This document shows, in pieces, positions 45,203 through 53,767 of a DNA stretch of 64,000 bases. Both the position numbers and the translations under genes were made by a program. This DNA comes from CBDBJR01 sp965206445. Lineage in GTDB: Bacteria; Pseudomonadota; Gammaproteobacteria; Arenicellales; Poriferihabitantaceae. Position 1 is the stretch's first letter. Every line of letters begins with the position of its first letter. Where the stretch lies: assembly GCA_965206445.1 (NCBI GenBank), contig CBDBJR010000002.1:3224001-3288000 (forward strand), given 5' to 3'. The notes beneath the pieces are model-generated. The model was not told where the DNA came from and did no database searches. It worked only from the letters and a program-made list of their open reading frames with translations.

Positions 45203-46315
45203 ATGTCCGGGTCGCCGATTATTTCCACCCAACCCGCGCTCGAGGCGTTTGTCGAGGCACTTCAGGGTTGCAACCGGCTGGCTATCGACACCGAGTTTAT
45301 GCGTGAATCGAGCTATTATCCGCTGCTCTGCCTGATTCAGATTTGCGCCGGCGAGCACTCGGTCTGCATTGATGTGCTGGCGGTGGCCGATTTGTCGCCG
45401 CTGGGGGCGCTGCTGGCCGCGCCGGACAAAATCAGTATCCTGCACTCCTGCCGACAGGATCTGGAAGCGCTGGAAACCCGTTTTAACGTCCGCATTAACC
45501 GGTTGTTCGATACCCAGATTGCCGCCGCATTTTGCGGTTACGGCGGTCAGGTAAGCTACGCCGCACTGGTGCAGCAGGCGTGCGGGCGGGCGCTGCCAAA
45601 ACTGTTCACCCGCGCCGACTGGCGGCGCCGACCGCTGAGCGACGGGCAGGTGCGCTATGCGCTGGATGATGTCGATTATCTGCTGCCGGTGTACGAGCTG
45701 CTGCGGGAGCAGCTGCACCGCAACGGCCGCGCCGCCTGGCACGCGCAGGAGTGCGCGCAGATTCTGGACGGCGGCGATTACCGCCTGGACAGCGACACCG
45801 TGGCCGATGCGTGGAAAAAACTCAAGGGCGCCGGCCGCCTGCCACTCGCCGCACAGCCCTGCGCCAGGGCGCTGGCGCAGTGGCGTGAGCAGCTCGCGAT
45901 ACGCTTGAACCAGCCGCGCGAGTGGATTTTATCGACCCGCTGCCTGCTGCAAATCAGCCGCCTGCGGCCAACGACGCCGGCGCGGCTGGCCGGGGTGGAG
46001 AAGCTGCCCGCCGGCTTCGTGAAACGCTGGGGCAAGCAGATTGTCGAGATCGTCTTGCGCCACCGTGACAACGTCGCAGCCGAGCCTGTCTGGAAGGCGA
46101 CGACCGGCAAACCGGCCGCGGAGCAGGAGGAATTAACGCGGCGGCTGATGCGGGAACTGAAGCAGATAGCCGAGGACAACCACATCAGCCAGACGCTGAT
46201 CTGCAACCACGACGAAATCAAAAGGCTGGCCGGCGGCGAGCGCCAGGTGCCGGTGTTGCAGGGCTGGCGGCACACGCTGGCCGGGGAGGCACTGCTGGCG
46301 GTGGTGAATCGGTAG
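45203..46315 (+). CDS. rnd: Ribonuclease D
   Basis: A 370-residue 3'-5' exoribonuclease of the DEDD family involved in tRNA 3' maturation. The acidic residues are in LAIDTEFMRESSYYP (DxE), LHSCRQDLEAL and the YALDDVDYLLPVYELL motif. The C-terminal half has two HRDC-type helical domains, including RNQPREWILS-like and LPAGFVKRWGKQIVE segments. ATG at 45203 gives the family N-terminus. It is convergent with gntR, with nothing recognisable in the 81-bp gap. Confidence 0.94.
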   Translation: MSGSPIISTQPALEAFVEALQGCNRLAIDTEFMRESSYYPLLCLIQICAGEHSVCIDVLAVADLSPLGALLAAPDKISILHSCRQDLEALETRFNVRINRLFDTQIAAAFCGYGGQVSYAALVQQACGRALPKLFTRADWRRRPLSDGQVRYALDDVDYLLPVYELLREQLHRNGRAAWHAQECAQILDGGDYRLDSDTVADAWKKLKGAGRLPLAAQPCARALAQWREQLAIRLNQPREWILSTRCLLQISRLRPTTPARLAGVEKLPAGFVKRWGKQIVEIVLRHRDNVAAEPVWKATTGKPAAEQEELTRRLMRELKQIAEDNHISQTLICNHDEIKRLAGGERQVPVLQGWRHTLAGEALLAVVNR

Positions 46316-46396
46316 GACGGGCCGGGGCAGGCTGCATCGCGCGACCGGTATCGTGCCACTCAGACGGCGGGCGATGCCGGGCCTGGAAATCGGGGT

Positions 46397-47107
46397 TCAG
46401 AGCACGCTGCGAAGGTCAAAAGCCGGCTTTTCCGGTTTTTTCAGATTGAGTTTGTTCTCGATGTAGCACAGATGCTGATACATGATCCGGCTGGCCAGCA
46501 CGCCGTCGCTGGCGGCAATCGCCTCGATCAGCAGCCGGTGTTTCTGGTCGGAGCAAAACCGCGGGCTGTTGTCGCCGAACAGGCCGATGATCAGGGAGGT
46601 GCGGGTGACCAGCCCCTGGATGATCTGCGTGAGCACCGGGTTATTGCCAATCTGCGCCAGCTTGACGTGGAAATGGCCCGATAGATGAATCGATTTCTGG
46701 CGGTCATTCTCGACCAGCGCGCAGTTTTCCTGCGCAACGTGGTTGAGCAGCGCATCGATGTCGGCCGCGCTAATCCGCTCAATGACCGCCTGCATGACCG
46801 CCGGCTCGATAGCCCGCCGGGCCTGGAATATATGCCGCGCTTCCTGCGCCGACGGACTGGAGACAAACGCGCCGCGGTTGGAGTGCAGCTTGACGATTTC
46901 CTGCGCCGCCAACAGCAGCAGCACCCGCCGGATGCGCATCCGGCTGACCCCAAACCGCTCGCACAGCGCCTTTTCCGACAGCTTGGTGCCGGGCGGCAGG
47001 CGCTGATCCATGACCGCCGCATAAATGTGCTCGACAATCGCGGATTCAGACAGCGCACCGCCGGATGGCGGCAAAGAGGTGACCCGAGAGTGTGTCGTCT
47101 GCATCAT
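46397..47107 (-). CDS. GntR family transcriptional regulator (FCD/FadR subfamily)
   Basis: A 236-residue repressor-type regulator with an N-terminal winged helix (LPPGTKLSEKALCERFGVSRMRIRRVL) and a C-terminal all-helical FCD ligand domain. Metal-binding histidines are likely in HLSGHFHVKLAQ and the later SDQKHRLLIEAI. FCD regulators usually bind small organic acids or their derivatives. It is divergent from the ABC transporter-allantoin operon, and two ATTG-N4-CAAT inverted repeats lie over the opposing promoter. The likely role is repression relieved by a ureide intermediate (inference). Confidence 0.92.
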   Translation of the reverse strand: MMQTTHSRVTSLPPSGGALSESAIVEHIYAAVMDQRLPPGTKLSEKALCERFGVSRMRIRRVLLLLAAQEIVKLHSNRGAFVSSPSAQEARHIFQARRAIEPAVMQAVIERISAADIDALLNHVAQENCALVENDRQKSIHLSGHFHVKLAQIGNNPVLTQIIQGLVTRTSLIIGLFGDNSPRFCSDQKHRLLIEAIAASDGVLASRIMYQHLCYIENKLNLKKPEKPAFDLRSVL

Positions 47108-47234
47108 GTTGGCCGGTTACATGCCATTAGGGGCCATTTTAGGGATCATACGCGCCATAACGGCGCAGGAGCACGGGGCGGTGTTGACGGCTGTCTCCTT
47201 GCGTGCGGCCCTGTGTGCGCGGCGAGTATAACAA

Positions 47235-47246
47235 ATTGCCGACAAT
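47235..47246 (+). promoter_or_regulatory. Operator-like inverted repeat 1 (attgccgacaat)
   Basis: ATTG-CCGA-CAAT, an inverted repeat resembling FCD-GntR operators. Its centre is 22 bp from that of the second copy, about two helical turns, so dimers could bind on one face. Confidence 0.5.
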
Positions 47247-47256
47247 CCGGCATATA

Positions 47257-47268
47257 ATTGTTGACAAT
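47257..47268 (+). promoter_or_regulatory. Operator-like inverted repeat 2 (attgttgacaat)
   Basis: ATTGT-TG-ACAAT, a perfect 5-bp-arm inverted repeat. It contains the TTGACA -35 box of the promoter driving the ABC transporter operon, so binding would block RNA polymerase. Confidence 0.55.
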
Positions 47269-47289
47269 ATTTGCAGCCTTGCATTAAAT
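47261..47289 (+). promoter_or_regulatory. Sigma-70 promoter of the ABC transporter-allantoin operon
   Basis: A perfect TTGACA (47261-47266), a 17-bp spacer and TTAAAT (47284-47289), about 50 bp before the start of the binding-protein gene. Its -35 is embedded in the second inverted repeat. Confidence 0.65.
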
Positions 47290-47340
47290 AGCCGGTTCAA
47301 GTCTGTCGCAGACCCATTTCCCACATTGAGGTAGAGAATT

Positions 47341-48537
47341 ATGAGTAGCAAACGCATCACAATCAAATTGCTGTTGACCGCGCTGGTGGCCTGCCTGAGC
47401 GCTGCGCCGATGTCCGGCTACGCCGCCAACCACCCGGTGCTGAAAATCGGCTTTGTCGGCGTCACCAGCGGCCCGGCGGCGGCCTGGGGCATCTCCAACA
47501 AGCGCTCGATGGAAACCCGCGCCATCTGGATCAATGAAACTGGCGGCATCCAGATCGGCGATACCACCTATGATGTCGAAATTGTCTCTTTCGACGACCA
47601 GAAGGACCCCAAGCGCGCGATTGCCGGGATGGAGAAAATGGCGGCGGAAGGCATCCACTATGTGGTTGGGCCAAACGTTGATGACGGCGCCGCGGCGGTA
47701 CGCCCGGTAGCGGAAAAGAACGGGATTATGTATTTCCCGTACGCCTTCCCCAAGGCGCTGTACCAAAAGCCGGCTTCCAACGCGGTGCTGGGCATGGTGG
47801 CAAATTATCAGTCCGGCCCGGCGATATATAAATACCTGAAGGAAGAAAAGGGCGTTAAAACCGTCGCCTTTGTCGCCGCCAATGAATCCGACCCGCTGAG
47901 TCAGCGCGACGGTGGCGTAGCGGCGGCCAAAGCGCTCGGCCTGGAAGTGGTGGCCGACCGGGATACCTACCAGAACGATACACGCGACTTTACGCCGGTG
48001 GTGACGCCGATTGTGCGCTTGCAGCCCGACCTGCTGGTGCTGTCGGGGGTCGCGCCGGGTAATGCGCCGCTGCTGATTCGGGCGGCGCGGGAGCTGGGGT
48101 ATGCCGGGTTGATCTCGACTGAAACCGCGCAGGATGCACAGGTGCTGGCCGAAGGCGCCGGCGATTTGGCCAACGGCTTTATCTCGGTTGGCGGCGCTTC
48201 CACACCGGCGATTCGCTCGGCAGACATGGAGGAGTTCATCAAGCGCTATACCGAGCTGTATGGTGAATATAACGATGAATCGAACACCAAGGTGTATGCG
48301 CTTGAATACATCCTGGAGACGCTGAAAGCGAATCCGGCGGCGATCGATAACGTCGACGAGTATAAGAACACCATGGATTCCTTTTCGGCGCACAACATTT
48401 ACATGAAAGGCGACAACCGGCTGCGCTATGTCGGCACCTCGTCATTCGGGCAGCGGCGGCAGATTGCGGTTCCGCTGGTGGTCAATGAATACCGTGACGG
48501 CAAATTTGAAACGCTGTTTGTTGCCGAAGTCGATTAA
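47341..48537 (+). CDS. Branched-chain-type ABC transporter substrate-binding protein
   Basis: A 398-residue periplasmic binding protein of the LivJ/LivK (HAAT) type. A signal peptide covers about residues 1-28 (LLLTALVACLSAAPMSGYAA). The mature part starts VLKIGFVGVTSGPAAAWG, followed by KRAIAGMEKMAAEGIHYVVG and FVAANESDPLSQRDGG, which line the two lobes. GAGG with long spacing precedes the ATG. HAAT binding proteins carry branched amino acids, amides or urea. With allantoin-degrading genes in the same operon, a ureide or urea-like ligand is likely (inference). A strong terminator-like hairpin follows, so this gene should be made in excess over the permeases. Confidence 0.92.
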   Translation: MSSKRITIKLLLTALVACLSAAPMSGYAANHPVLKIGFVGVTSGPAAAWGISNKRSMETRAIWINETGGIQIGDTTYDVEIVSFDDQKDPKRAIAGMEKMAAEGIHYVVGPNVDDGAAAVRPVAEKNGIMYFPYAFPKALYQKPASNAVLGMVANYQSGPAIYKYLKEEKGVKTVAFVAANESDPLSQRDGGVAAAKALGLEVVADRDTYQNDTRDFTPVVTPIVRLQPDLLVLSGVAPGNAPLLIRAARELGYAGLISTETAQDAQVLAEGAGDLANGFISVGGASTPAIRSADMEEFIKRYTELYGEYNDESNTKVYALEYILETLKANPAAIDNVDEYKNTMDSFSAHNIYMKGDNRLRYVGTSSFGQRRQIAVPLVVNEYRDGKFETLFVAEVD

Positions 48538-48562
48538 TTCGAGCATCTGCCCAGACCTGGGT

Positions 48563-48598
48563 CAAGGGGATTAGGACACTCTAATCCCCTTGTTTTTT
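48563..48598 (+). terminator. Rho-independent terminator/attenuator after the binding-protein gene
   Basis: A perfect 12-bp stem (caaggggattag / ctaatccccttg), a 6-nt loop and a T6 run. It lies inside the operon, between the binding-protein gene and the permease genes, and should act as a partial terminator that lowers downstream expression. Confidence 0.85.
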
Positions 48599-48673
48599 AT
48601 GGCCTTGTTTTTTATGGCCCTTGCCTTATAGCCCTTGTTTTACAGGGCTCCCGGTTATTCTTGTTTTCAGGGC
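48589..48673 (+). repeat. Degenerate tandem copies of the terminator tail
   Basis: The ccttgttttttatgg segment at the end of the terminator is repeated at once and then in decayed forms (cttgccttatagcc, cttgttttacagggc, cttgttttcagggcc). The first copies make a short frame, ATG GCC TTG TTT TTT ATG GCC, ending in TAG after ten codons, just before livH. Confidence 0.6.
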
Positions 48674-48707
48674 CACCGTTTACGCGGGCATTTTTGAGTA
48701 TCGCAAT

Positions 48708-49577
48708 ATGGAGCAGGTGATCGTCAACGGGCTGTATCTGGGTGCGCAGTATGCCCTGATTGCGCTCGGGCTGACGTTGATCTTTGCGCTGATGAACGTG
48801 CTGAATTTTGCGCACGGACAGCTGTATGTGCTGGGCGGTTTCGTGACCTATACGATTTACGGCCAATGGGGTTTTCCGTTTGTGGTTGCGGTCGCCGCCT
48901 CTGCGGTTACGCTGGCCATCGTCGGTGCGCTGATTGAGAAATTTTTGTTTCGCACCGTGATCAAGCGCAGCGTGCGCGAAGAAAGCACGATGCTGCTGGC
49001 GGCGGCGATCGCCTTTGCGCTGGATGCGATCATTTTGCTGGTGTTTGGCGAGAAGCAGCGCGGCGTGCCGAAAATTGTCGACGGGGTGTTGAATTGGGAT
49101 TTTCGCATCGTCATGCCGTACGACCGGATTGTGATCGGCTGTCTGGCGATTGTCGCGATCACCAGCTTTGTGCTGTATTTGCAGTACAGCAAAACCGGCC
49201 GCGCGATGCGGGCGCTGGCGCAGGATCGGATCGCCGCGCAGTTGATGGGGGTGCAGGTCGATCGCTATTCGATGATCGGCTTTGCCCTGGGCGCGATGCT
49301 GGCGGGGGTCGTCGGCGGGCTGCTGGTCAGCGTAACCGGGGTGAACTCGGGCATCGGCGGGCCGATTTCGATCAAGGCGTTTATGATGGTCATGATCGGC
49401 GGGGCGGGGGTTATCTCCGGCGCCATCGCCGGCGGTTTTATCCTCGGCATGATGGAGTCGGTGGGGCTGTCGGTATTGCGCTCTTACGGTGACATTACCT
49501 ACCTGGTTATATTCGCCTCGTTGATGCTGTTTCTCGCTATCCGCCCGCAGGGCCTGATGGGCAAGCCGTGGGGTTAG
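48708..49577 (+). CDS. Branched-chain-type ABC transporter permease, LivH family
   Basis: A 289-residue inner membrane permease of about eight helices. The start EQVIVNGLYLGAQYALIALGLTLIFALMNVLNFAHG is typical of LivH, with the conserved NFAHGQLYVLGG; the cytoplasmic loop YSKTGRAMRALAQD is the ATPase-contact EAA-like segment. ATG at 48708 is chosen; an upstream open frame to 48621 has no similarity. It sits 4 bp before the LivM gene. Confidence 0.93.
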   Translation: MEQVIVNGLYLGAQYALIALGLTLIFALMNVLNFAHGQLYVLGGFVTYTIYGQWGFPFVVAVAASAVTLAIVGALIEKFLFRTVIKRSVREESTMLLAAAIAFALDAIILLVFGEKQRGVPKIVDGVLNWDFRIVMPYDRIVIGCLAIVAITSFVLYLQYSKTGRAMRALAQDRIAAQLMGVQVDRYSMIGFALGAMLAGVVGGLLVSVTGVNSGIGGPISIKAFMMVMIGGAGVISGAIAGGFILGMMESVGLSVLRSYGDITYLVIFASLMLFLAIRPQGLMGKPWG

Positions 49578-49581
49578 CGGG

Positions 49582-50544
49582 GTGAAAAAAGCGCTCTTCA
49601 CACTGTTGTTTTTGCTGTCGGTGCTGGTCGTCATCCCGATCATCATCAACTGGACGCAGCGCTGGGACGTGTATTACACGCTGACGTCGGTGGCGTTGCT
49701 GAGCATTGCCAGCGCCGGCGTCTGGATTACGTTCTACATCGGGCGCATCAATATCGGCCAGGCGGCCTACGCGCTGATGGGCGGCTATACCTCGGCCATT
49801 CTGGTGGTCGATTACGGCGTGTCGTTTTGGCTGACCCTGCCACTTGCCGGGCTGGTTTGCGCGCTGTTCAGCATTGCCATCGGCTATCCGATACTGCGGT
49901 TGCGCGGGGTGTATTTCGCCATGGTCACGCTGGTGTTTACCGAGGTGGCCAAGCTGATTGCGCTGGCGCTGCCGATCACCAACGGCGCCAGCGGCATGGT
50001 GAGTATTCCGCTGCCCGGCGCGCTGAAGATTTTTGGCCTGACACTGATTCCCGATTTTTCGACTATCGATAATTTAAAGCAGGCGTTTTATTTTCTTTCG
50101 GTGGCGCTGATGATTGCCTGCTATGCGGGCGTATACCGCCTGGTCAACAGCCGCGTCGGCCAGCTGTGCCAATCGTTGCAGCAAAACGAAGAGCTGGCGT
50201 CGTCGATCGGGGTGAATATTGCCGCTTTGCGGATTACCGCCTATTCGATCTCGTCCTTTCTGGGCGGCATCACCGGCGCTATCTTTGTGGCCATCAGCCA
50301 GTCGATTTATCCGTCGAGCTTTGCCGTGGCCGATTCGATTAACTTTATGCTGAACTGTTTTCTCGGCGGGCTCGGCTATGTTTTCGGCCCGATGCTGGGC
50401 ACCTTTGTGCTGTATTTCGGCTGGGACTGGCTGTTTCAGACGGGCAAATATCAATTGTTGATCTTTTCCGTGCTGCTGATTACGTTGATGCTGCTGCTGC
50501 CGAACGGCCTGCTGAGTATTCGCTGGAAAAGAAAACCAACCTGA
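49582..50544 (+). CDS. Branched-chain-type ABC transporter permease, LivM family
   Basis: A 320-residue inner membrane permease, partner of the LivH protein. It has about nine helices, the NIGQAAYALMGGYTSAI segment typical of LivM and a GRVGQLCQSLQQNEELASSIGVN-like cytoplasmic contact loop ahead of the second half. It starts with GTG 4 bp after livH. The short gaps through livG and livF show one operon. Confidence 0.93.
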   Translation: MKKALFTLLFLLSVLVVIPIIINWTQRWDVYYTLTSVALLSIASAGVWITFYIGRINIGQAAYALMGGYTSAILVVDYGVSFWLTLPLAGLVCALFSIAIGYPILRLRGVYFAMVTLVFTEVAKLIALALPITNGASGMVSIPLPGALKIFGLTLIPDFSTIDNLKQAFYFLSVALMIACYAGVYRLVNSRVGQLCQSLQQNEELASSIGVNIAALRITAYSISSFLGGITGAIFVAISQSIYPSSFAVADSINFMLNCFLGGLGYVFGPMLGTFVLYFGWDWLFQTGKYQLLIFSVLLITLMLLLPNGLLSIRWKRKPT

Positions 50545-50551
50545 GCGCGAG

Positions 50552-51331
50552 ATGGCCGAGATATTGCAGATCACCAACCTGTCGAAGCGTTTCGGCGGCC
50601 TGGTTGCCAATAACGACATCAGCTTTGCGGTCGAGGAAAACGAGATTCTGTCCGTGATTGGGCCGAATGGCGCCGGCAAGTCAACGCTGTTCAAGCTGAT
50701 CGCGTCTTTTCTCAAACCGACCCAGGGCGAGGTGTGCTTCAGGGGCAAACGCATTTCCAACCTGGCGCCGCATATTGTGGCCCGCCAGGGCGTCGTCAGA
50801 ACGTTTCAGGAAACCACGATTTTCAAGGCCATGACGGTGCACCAGAACATTGTCGTCGCGCACCATCTGCGGTCGAAGGCGGGGTTGTTCGGCTATTTTG
50901 TCGGCACCGCCACCGCGCGTCAGGATGAAAAACACTTTGCCGAATCGGCGGATGAAATCATTGCCGCCCTGAAGCTGCAAGCGGTAAAAAACGAGATCGC
51001 CGGGAACCTGCCGCACGGCTATCTGCGCGCGCTCGGCGTCGCCATCAGCCTGGCGACGCAGCCGCAGGTGATTTTGCTCGATGAGCCGTTTGCCGGGATG
51101 AATCAGGATGAGACCCAGCAGGCAATCGAGATGGTGCGCGCGGTGCGCGAACGCGGGGTGACGGTATTGCTGGTTGAGCACGATATGCAGGCGGTAATGT
51201 CGATCTCGGACCGGATCATCGTGCTCAACTTCGGCGAGAAAATCGCCGAAGGCACGGCGGCGGAGATACAACAGAACGACGCGGTCATCGAGGCCTATCT
51301 TGGGGTTGAAGACGAACAACTCGGATTGTAA
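50552..51331 (+). CDS. Branched-chain-type ABC transporter ATPase, LivG family
   Basis: A 259-residue ATPase. Walker A is GPNGAGKST, Walker B VILLDEPFAGM and the H-loop LLVEHDMQAV; the long insertion before the signature is typical of LivG. The signature region reads LPHGYLRALGVAISLA, where the usual LSYGQQR-type motif is altered to LPHGYLR. The start is 7 bp after livM. Confidence 0.92.
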   Translation: MAEILQITNLSKRFGGLVANNDISFAVEENEILSVIGPNGAGKSTLFKLIASFLKPTQGEVCFRGKRISNLAPHIVARQGVVRTFQETTIFKAMTVHQNIVVAHHLRSKAGLFGYFVGTATARQDEKHFAESADEIIAALKLQAVKNEIAGNLPHGYLRALGVAISLATQPQVILLDEPFAGMNQDETQQAIEMVRAVRERGVTVLLVEHDMQAVMSISDRIIVLNFGEKIAEGTAAEIQQNDAVIEAYLGVEDEQLGL

Positions 51332-51334
51332 GCA

Positions 51335-52066
51335 ATGAGCTGCGTACTGCAATTTTCGGAAGTCGAACTGTATTACAACCATGTGTATGCGTTGCGCGGG
51401 GTGTCACTCGAGGTCAATCAGGGTGAAACGGTGGCGTTGATCGGCGCCAATGGCGCCGGCAAGTCGTCGATATTGCGCGCGATTACCGGCCTGCACCCGA
51501 TCACGCGCGGCCAGATCCTGTTCGAGGGCCGACGGATAGACGCGCTGAGCGCGGATAAAATGGTCAAAATGGGCATTGTCATGGTGCCGGAGGGGCGGCG
51601 CGTTTTCCCGTATATGTCGGTCAAGGATAACCTGCTGATGGGCGCGTTTGTGCAGACCGACAAAACGGTTGTCCGGCGGACGCTGGAGACGGTGCTCGAG
51701 CGCTTTCCGCGCCTGAAAGAGCGCTACAAACAGGGCGCCGGGACGATGAGCGGCGGCGAACAGCAGATGCTGGTTATCGGCCGCGCGCTGATGGCGCGGC
51801 CGCGGCTGTTGCTGCTGGACGAGCCGTCGCTGGGCATTGCGCCCAAGCTGGTGCAGGAAATTGCCCGCTCGATCGTGTCGATCAATCGCGATGAGGCGGT
51901 CAGCGTGCTGCTGGTCGAGCAGAATTCGCGCATGGCGCTGCGTATTTCGCACCGCGCTTACGCGCTGGTCACCGGCGAGGTCGGGTTGAGCGGCCGCTCG
52001 AGCGACCTGCGCGACGATGAGCGCGTGAAAAAACTGTATCTGGGCATCAAGGCGGAAGCGCAATAA
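51335..52066 (+). CDS. Branched-chain-type ABC transporter ATPase, LivF family
   Basis: A 243-residue ATPase. Walker A is GANGAGKSS, the signature MSGGEQQMLVIGRALM, Walker B LLLLDEPSLGIAP, and the C-terminal helix ends YLGIKAE. MVPEGRRVFPYMSVKDNLLMG is characteristic of LivF. It pairs with the LivG-type ATPase 3 bp upstream and is followed after 4 bp by the racemase gene, so transport and catabolism share one transcript. Confidence 0.94.
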   Translation: MSCVLQFSEVELYYNHVYALRGVSLEVNQGETVALIGANGAGKSSILRAITGLHPITRGQILFEGRRIDALSADKMVKMGIVMVPEGRRVFPYMSVKDNLLMGAFVQTDKTVVRRTLETVLERFPRLKERYKQGAGTMSGGEQQMLVIGRALMARPRLLLLDEPSLGIAPKLVQEIARSIVSINRDEAVSVLLVEQNSRMALRISHRAYALVTGEVGLSGRSSDLRDDERVKKLYLGIKAEAQ

Positions 52067-52070
52067 CCCC

Positions 52071-52817
52071 ATGCAGGCATCCCCCTCCCCCAGGATTCTG
52101 GTCATCAATCCGAACACCACCGCGTCGATGACGGCAAAGATCGAACAGGCCGCGCGGCAGGCGGCCAATCAGCAAACCCGGATCATCGCCGCGCAACCGG
52201 ACATGGGCCCGGCCAGTATCGAGGGCTATTATGACGAAGCGTTTTCGGTACCGGGCCTGATCGAGATCATCACCGGCCAGCAGGACGCCGATGCGGTGGT
52301 GGTTGCCTGTTTCGACGACACCGGGGTGGACGCTGCGCGCTGCATCACCGCGGCGCCGGTGATCGGCATCGGCGAGGCCGCTTTTCACATGACCGCCTTG
52401 ATTAGCGGCAAATTCAGCGTGGTGACCACGCTGCCGCGCTCGATTGCGGCGATTGAGCACAATCTGGTGAAGTACGGTCTGGCCAGTCGCTGCGCCCGGG
52501 TGCGGGCGGCGGAAATTCCGGTATTGGAGCTGGAAAAGCCGAATTCACCGGCGCAGGCGCAGATCTCGCATCAGATTCGACTGGCGATCGAGCACGATCA
52601 GGCCGAGGCGATTGTGCTTGGCTGCGCCGGCATGGCGACGCTGGTGCGGCAGTTGTCGGTGGAGCACGATATTCCGGTTATCGACGGGGTGGGCGCGGCG
52701 GTGAAGCTGGCCGAAGGCCTGATACAGCTCCAGCTGACCACCTCCCGACGCGGCGCTTACGCGCCGCCGACGGTGAAGAGCTACGCCGGCATGATGGCGC
52801 GATTCGCCCCCCGCTGA
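52071..52817 (+). CDS. Asp/Glu/hydantoin racemase family protein, probable allantoin racemase
   Basis: A 248-residue cofactor-independent racemase. The start ILVINPNTTASMT is the family signature, and the two catalytic cysteines are C80 (VVVACFDDTG) and C185 (VLGCAGM). Members act on hydantoins or allantoin. Given PuuE and allantoicase directly downstream, racemisation of R- and S-allantoin is the best guess (inference from context). Transport genes lie 4 bp upstream. Confidence 0.88.
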   Translation: MQASPSPRILVINPNTTASMTAKIEQAARQAANQQTRIIAAQPDMGPASIEGYYDEAFSVPGLIEIITGQQDADAVVVACFDDTGVDAARCITAAPVIGIGEAAFHMTALISGKFSVVTTLPRSIAAIEHNLVKYGLASRCARVRAAEIPVLELEKPNSPAQAQISHQIRLAIEHDQAEAIVLGCAGMATLVRQLSVEHDIPVIDGVGAAVKLAEGLIQLQLTTSRRGAYAPPTVKSYAGMMARFAPR

Positions 52818-52846
52818 GCATCCGGGACGCCAGCCTCACCGACCCC

Positions 52847-53767
52847 ATGAACTATCCAAGAGATATGCTCGGCTATGGCGCGCATCCGCCGCGGCCGGAC
52901 TGGCCGGGCAATGCGCGGATTGCGGTGCAGTTTGTGATCAACTACGAAGAAGGCGGGGAAAACAACGTCCTCCACGGGGATGCGGCGTCGGAGGCGTTTC
53001 TGTCGGAAATCATCGGCGCCCAGGCTTACCCCGATATGCGCCATGCCAATATGGAATCGATCTACGAGTTCGGGTCACGCGCCGGGTTCTGGCGGCTGCA
53101 TCGGCTGTTCAGCGAGCGCCGGATCCCGGCCACCGTATTCGGTGTGGCGATGGCGATGCAGCGCAACCCGAATGCGGTCGAGGCGATGCTCAAAGCAGAG
53201 TGGGAAATTGCCAGCCACGGCTACCGCTGGATCGACTATCAGTTTGTCACTCCGGAGCTGGAGCTGGAGCACTTGCAGCGCGCAATCGAGATTCACACGC
53301 AATGCACCGGGGCGCGCCCGGAGGGCTATTATCTTGGGCGCACGAGCCCGAACAGCGCGCGCATTACCGCCGAGCACGGCGGCTTTGTGTATTCGGCGGA
53401 CAGCTATGCCGATGAGCTGCCGTATTGGGACTCGCGCCACCAAAAACCGCTGTTGATGGTGCCCTATACGCTGGATGCCAACGATATGCGCTTTGCCAGC
53501 CCGCAGGGGTTCAACTGCGGCGATCAGTTCTACACCTATTTGAAGGACAGTTTCGACCTGCTGTATCAGGAAGGCGCCGAGCAGGCCAAAATGATGTCGA
53601 TTGGCCTGCACTGCCGCTTGGTCGGGCGCCCCGGTCGCGCCGCATCGCTGGCGCGTTTTCTGGATTATGTGCTGACCAAAGACCGGGTGTGGCTGACACG
53701 CCGGATCGACATTGCACGGCACTGGATAGCCCGTTTCCCCGCCACCCGCACACCGGATTGCACATGA
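52847..53767 (+). CDS. puuE: Allantoinase PuuE (polysaccharide deacetylase-like)
   Basis: A 306-residue metal-independent-type allantoinase of the carbohydrate esterase 4 fold, hydrolysing allantoin to allantoate. NYPRDMLGYGAHPPRPDWPG, INYEEGGENNVLHGD, NMESIYEFGSRAGFWRL and IASHGYRWIDYQ match the PuuE family closely; RPEGYYLGRTSPNSARI is the later conserved stretch. It differs from the zinc amidohydrolase AllB. Its TGA overlaps the allantoicase ATG (ATGA). Confidence 0.93.
   Translation: MNYPRDMLGYGAHPPRPDWPGNARIAVQFVINYEEGGENNVLHGDAASEAFLSEIIGAQAYPDMRHANMESIYEFGSRAGFWRLHRLFSERRIPATVFGVAMAMQRNPNAVEAMLKAEWEIASHGYRWIDYQFVTPELELEHLQRAIEIHTQCTGARPEGYYLGRTSPNSARITAEHGGFVYSADSYADELPYWDSRHQKPLLMVPYTLDANDMRFASPQGFNCGDQFYTYLKDSFDLLYQEGAEQAKMMSIGLHCRLVGRPGRAASLARFLDYVLTKDRVWLTRRIDIARHWIARFPATRTPDCT

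Noticed and set aside
53425..53763. Upstream extension of the allantoicase frame
   Set aside because: It lies within puuE in another frame and has no similarity. The ATG at 53764, overlapping the puuE stop, fits the family N-terminus.
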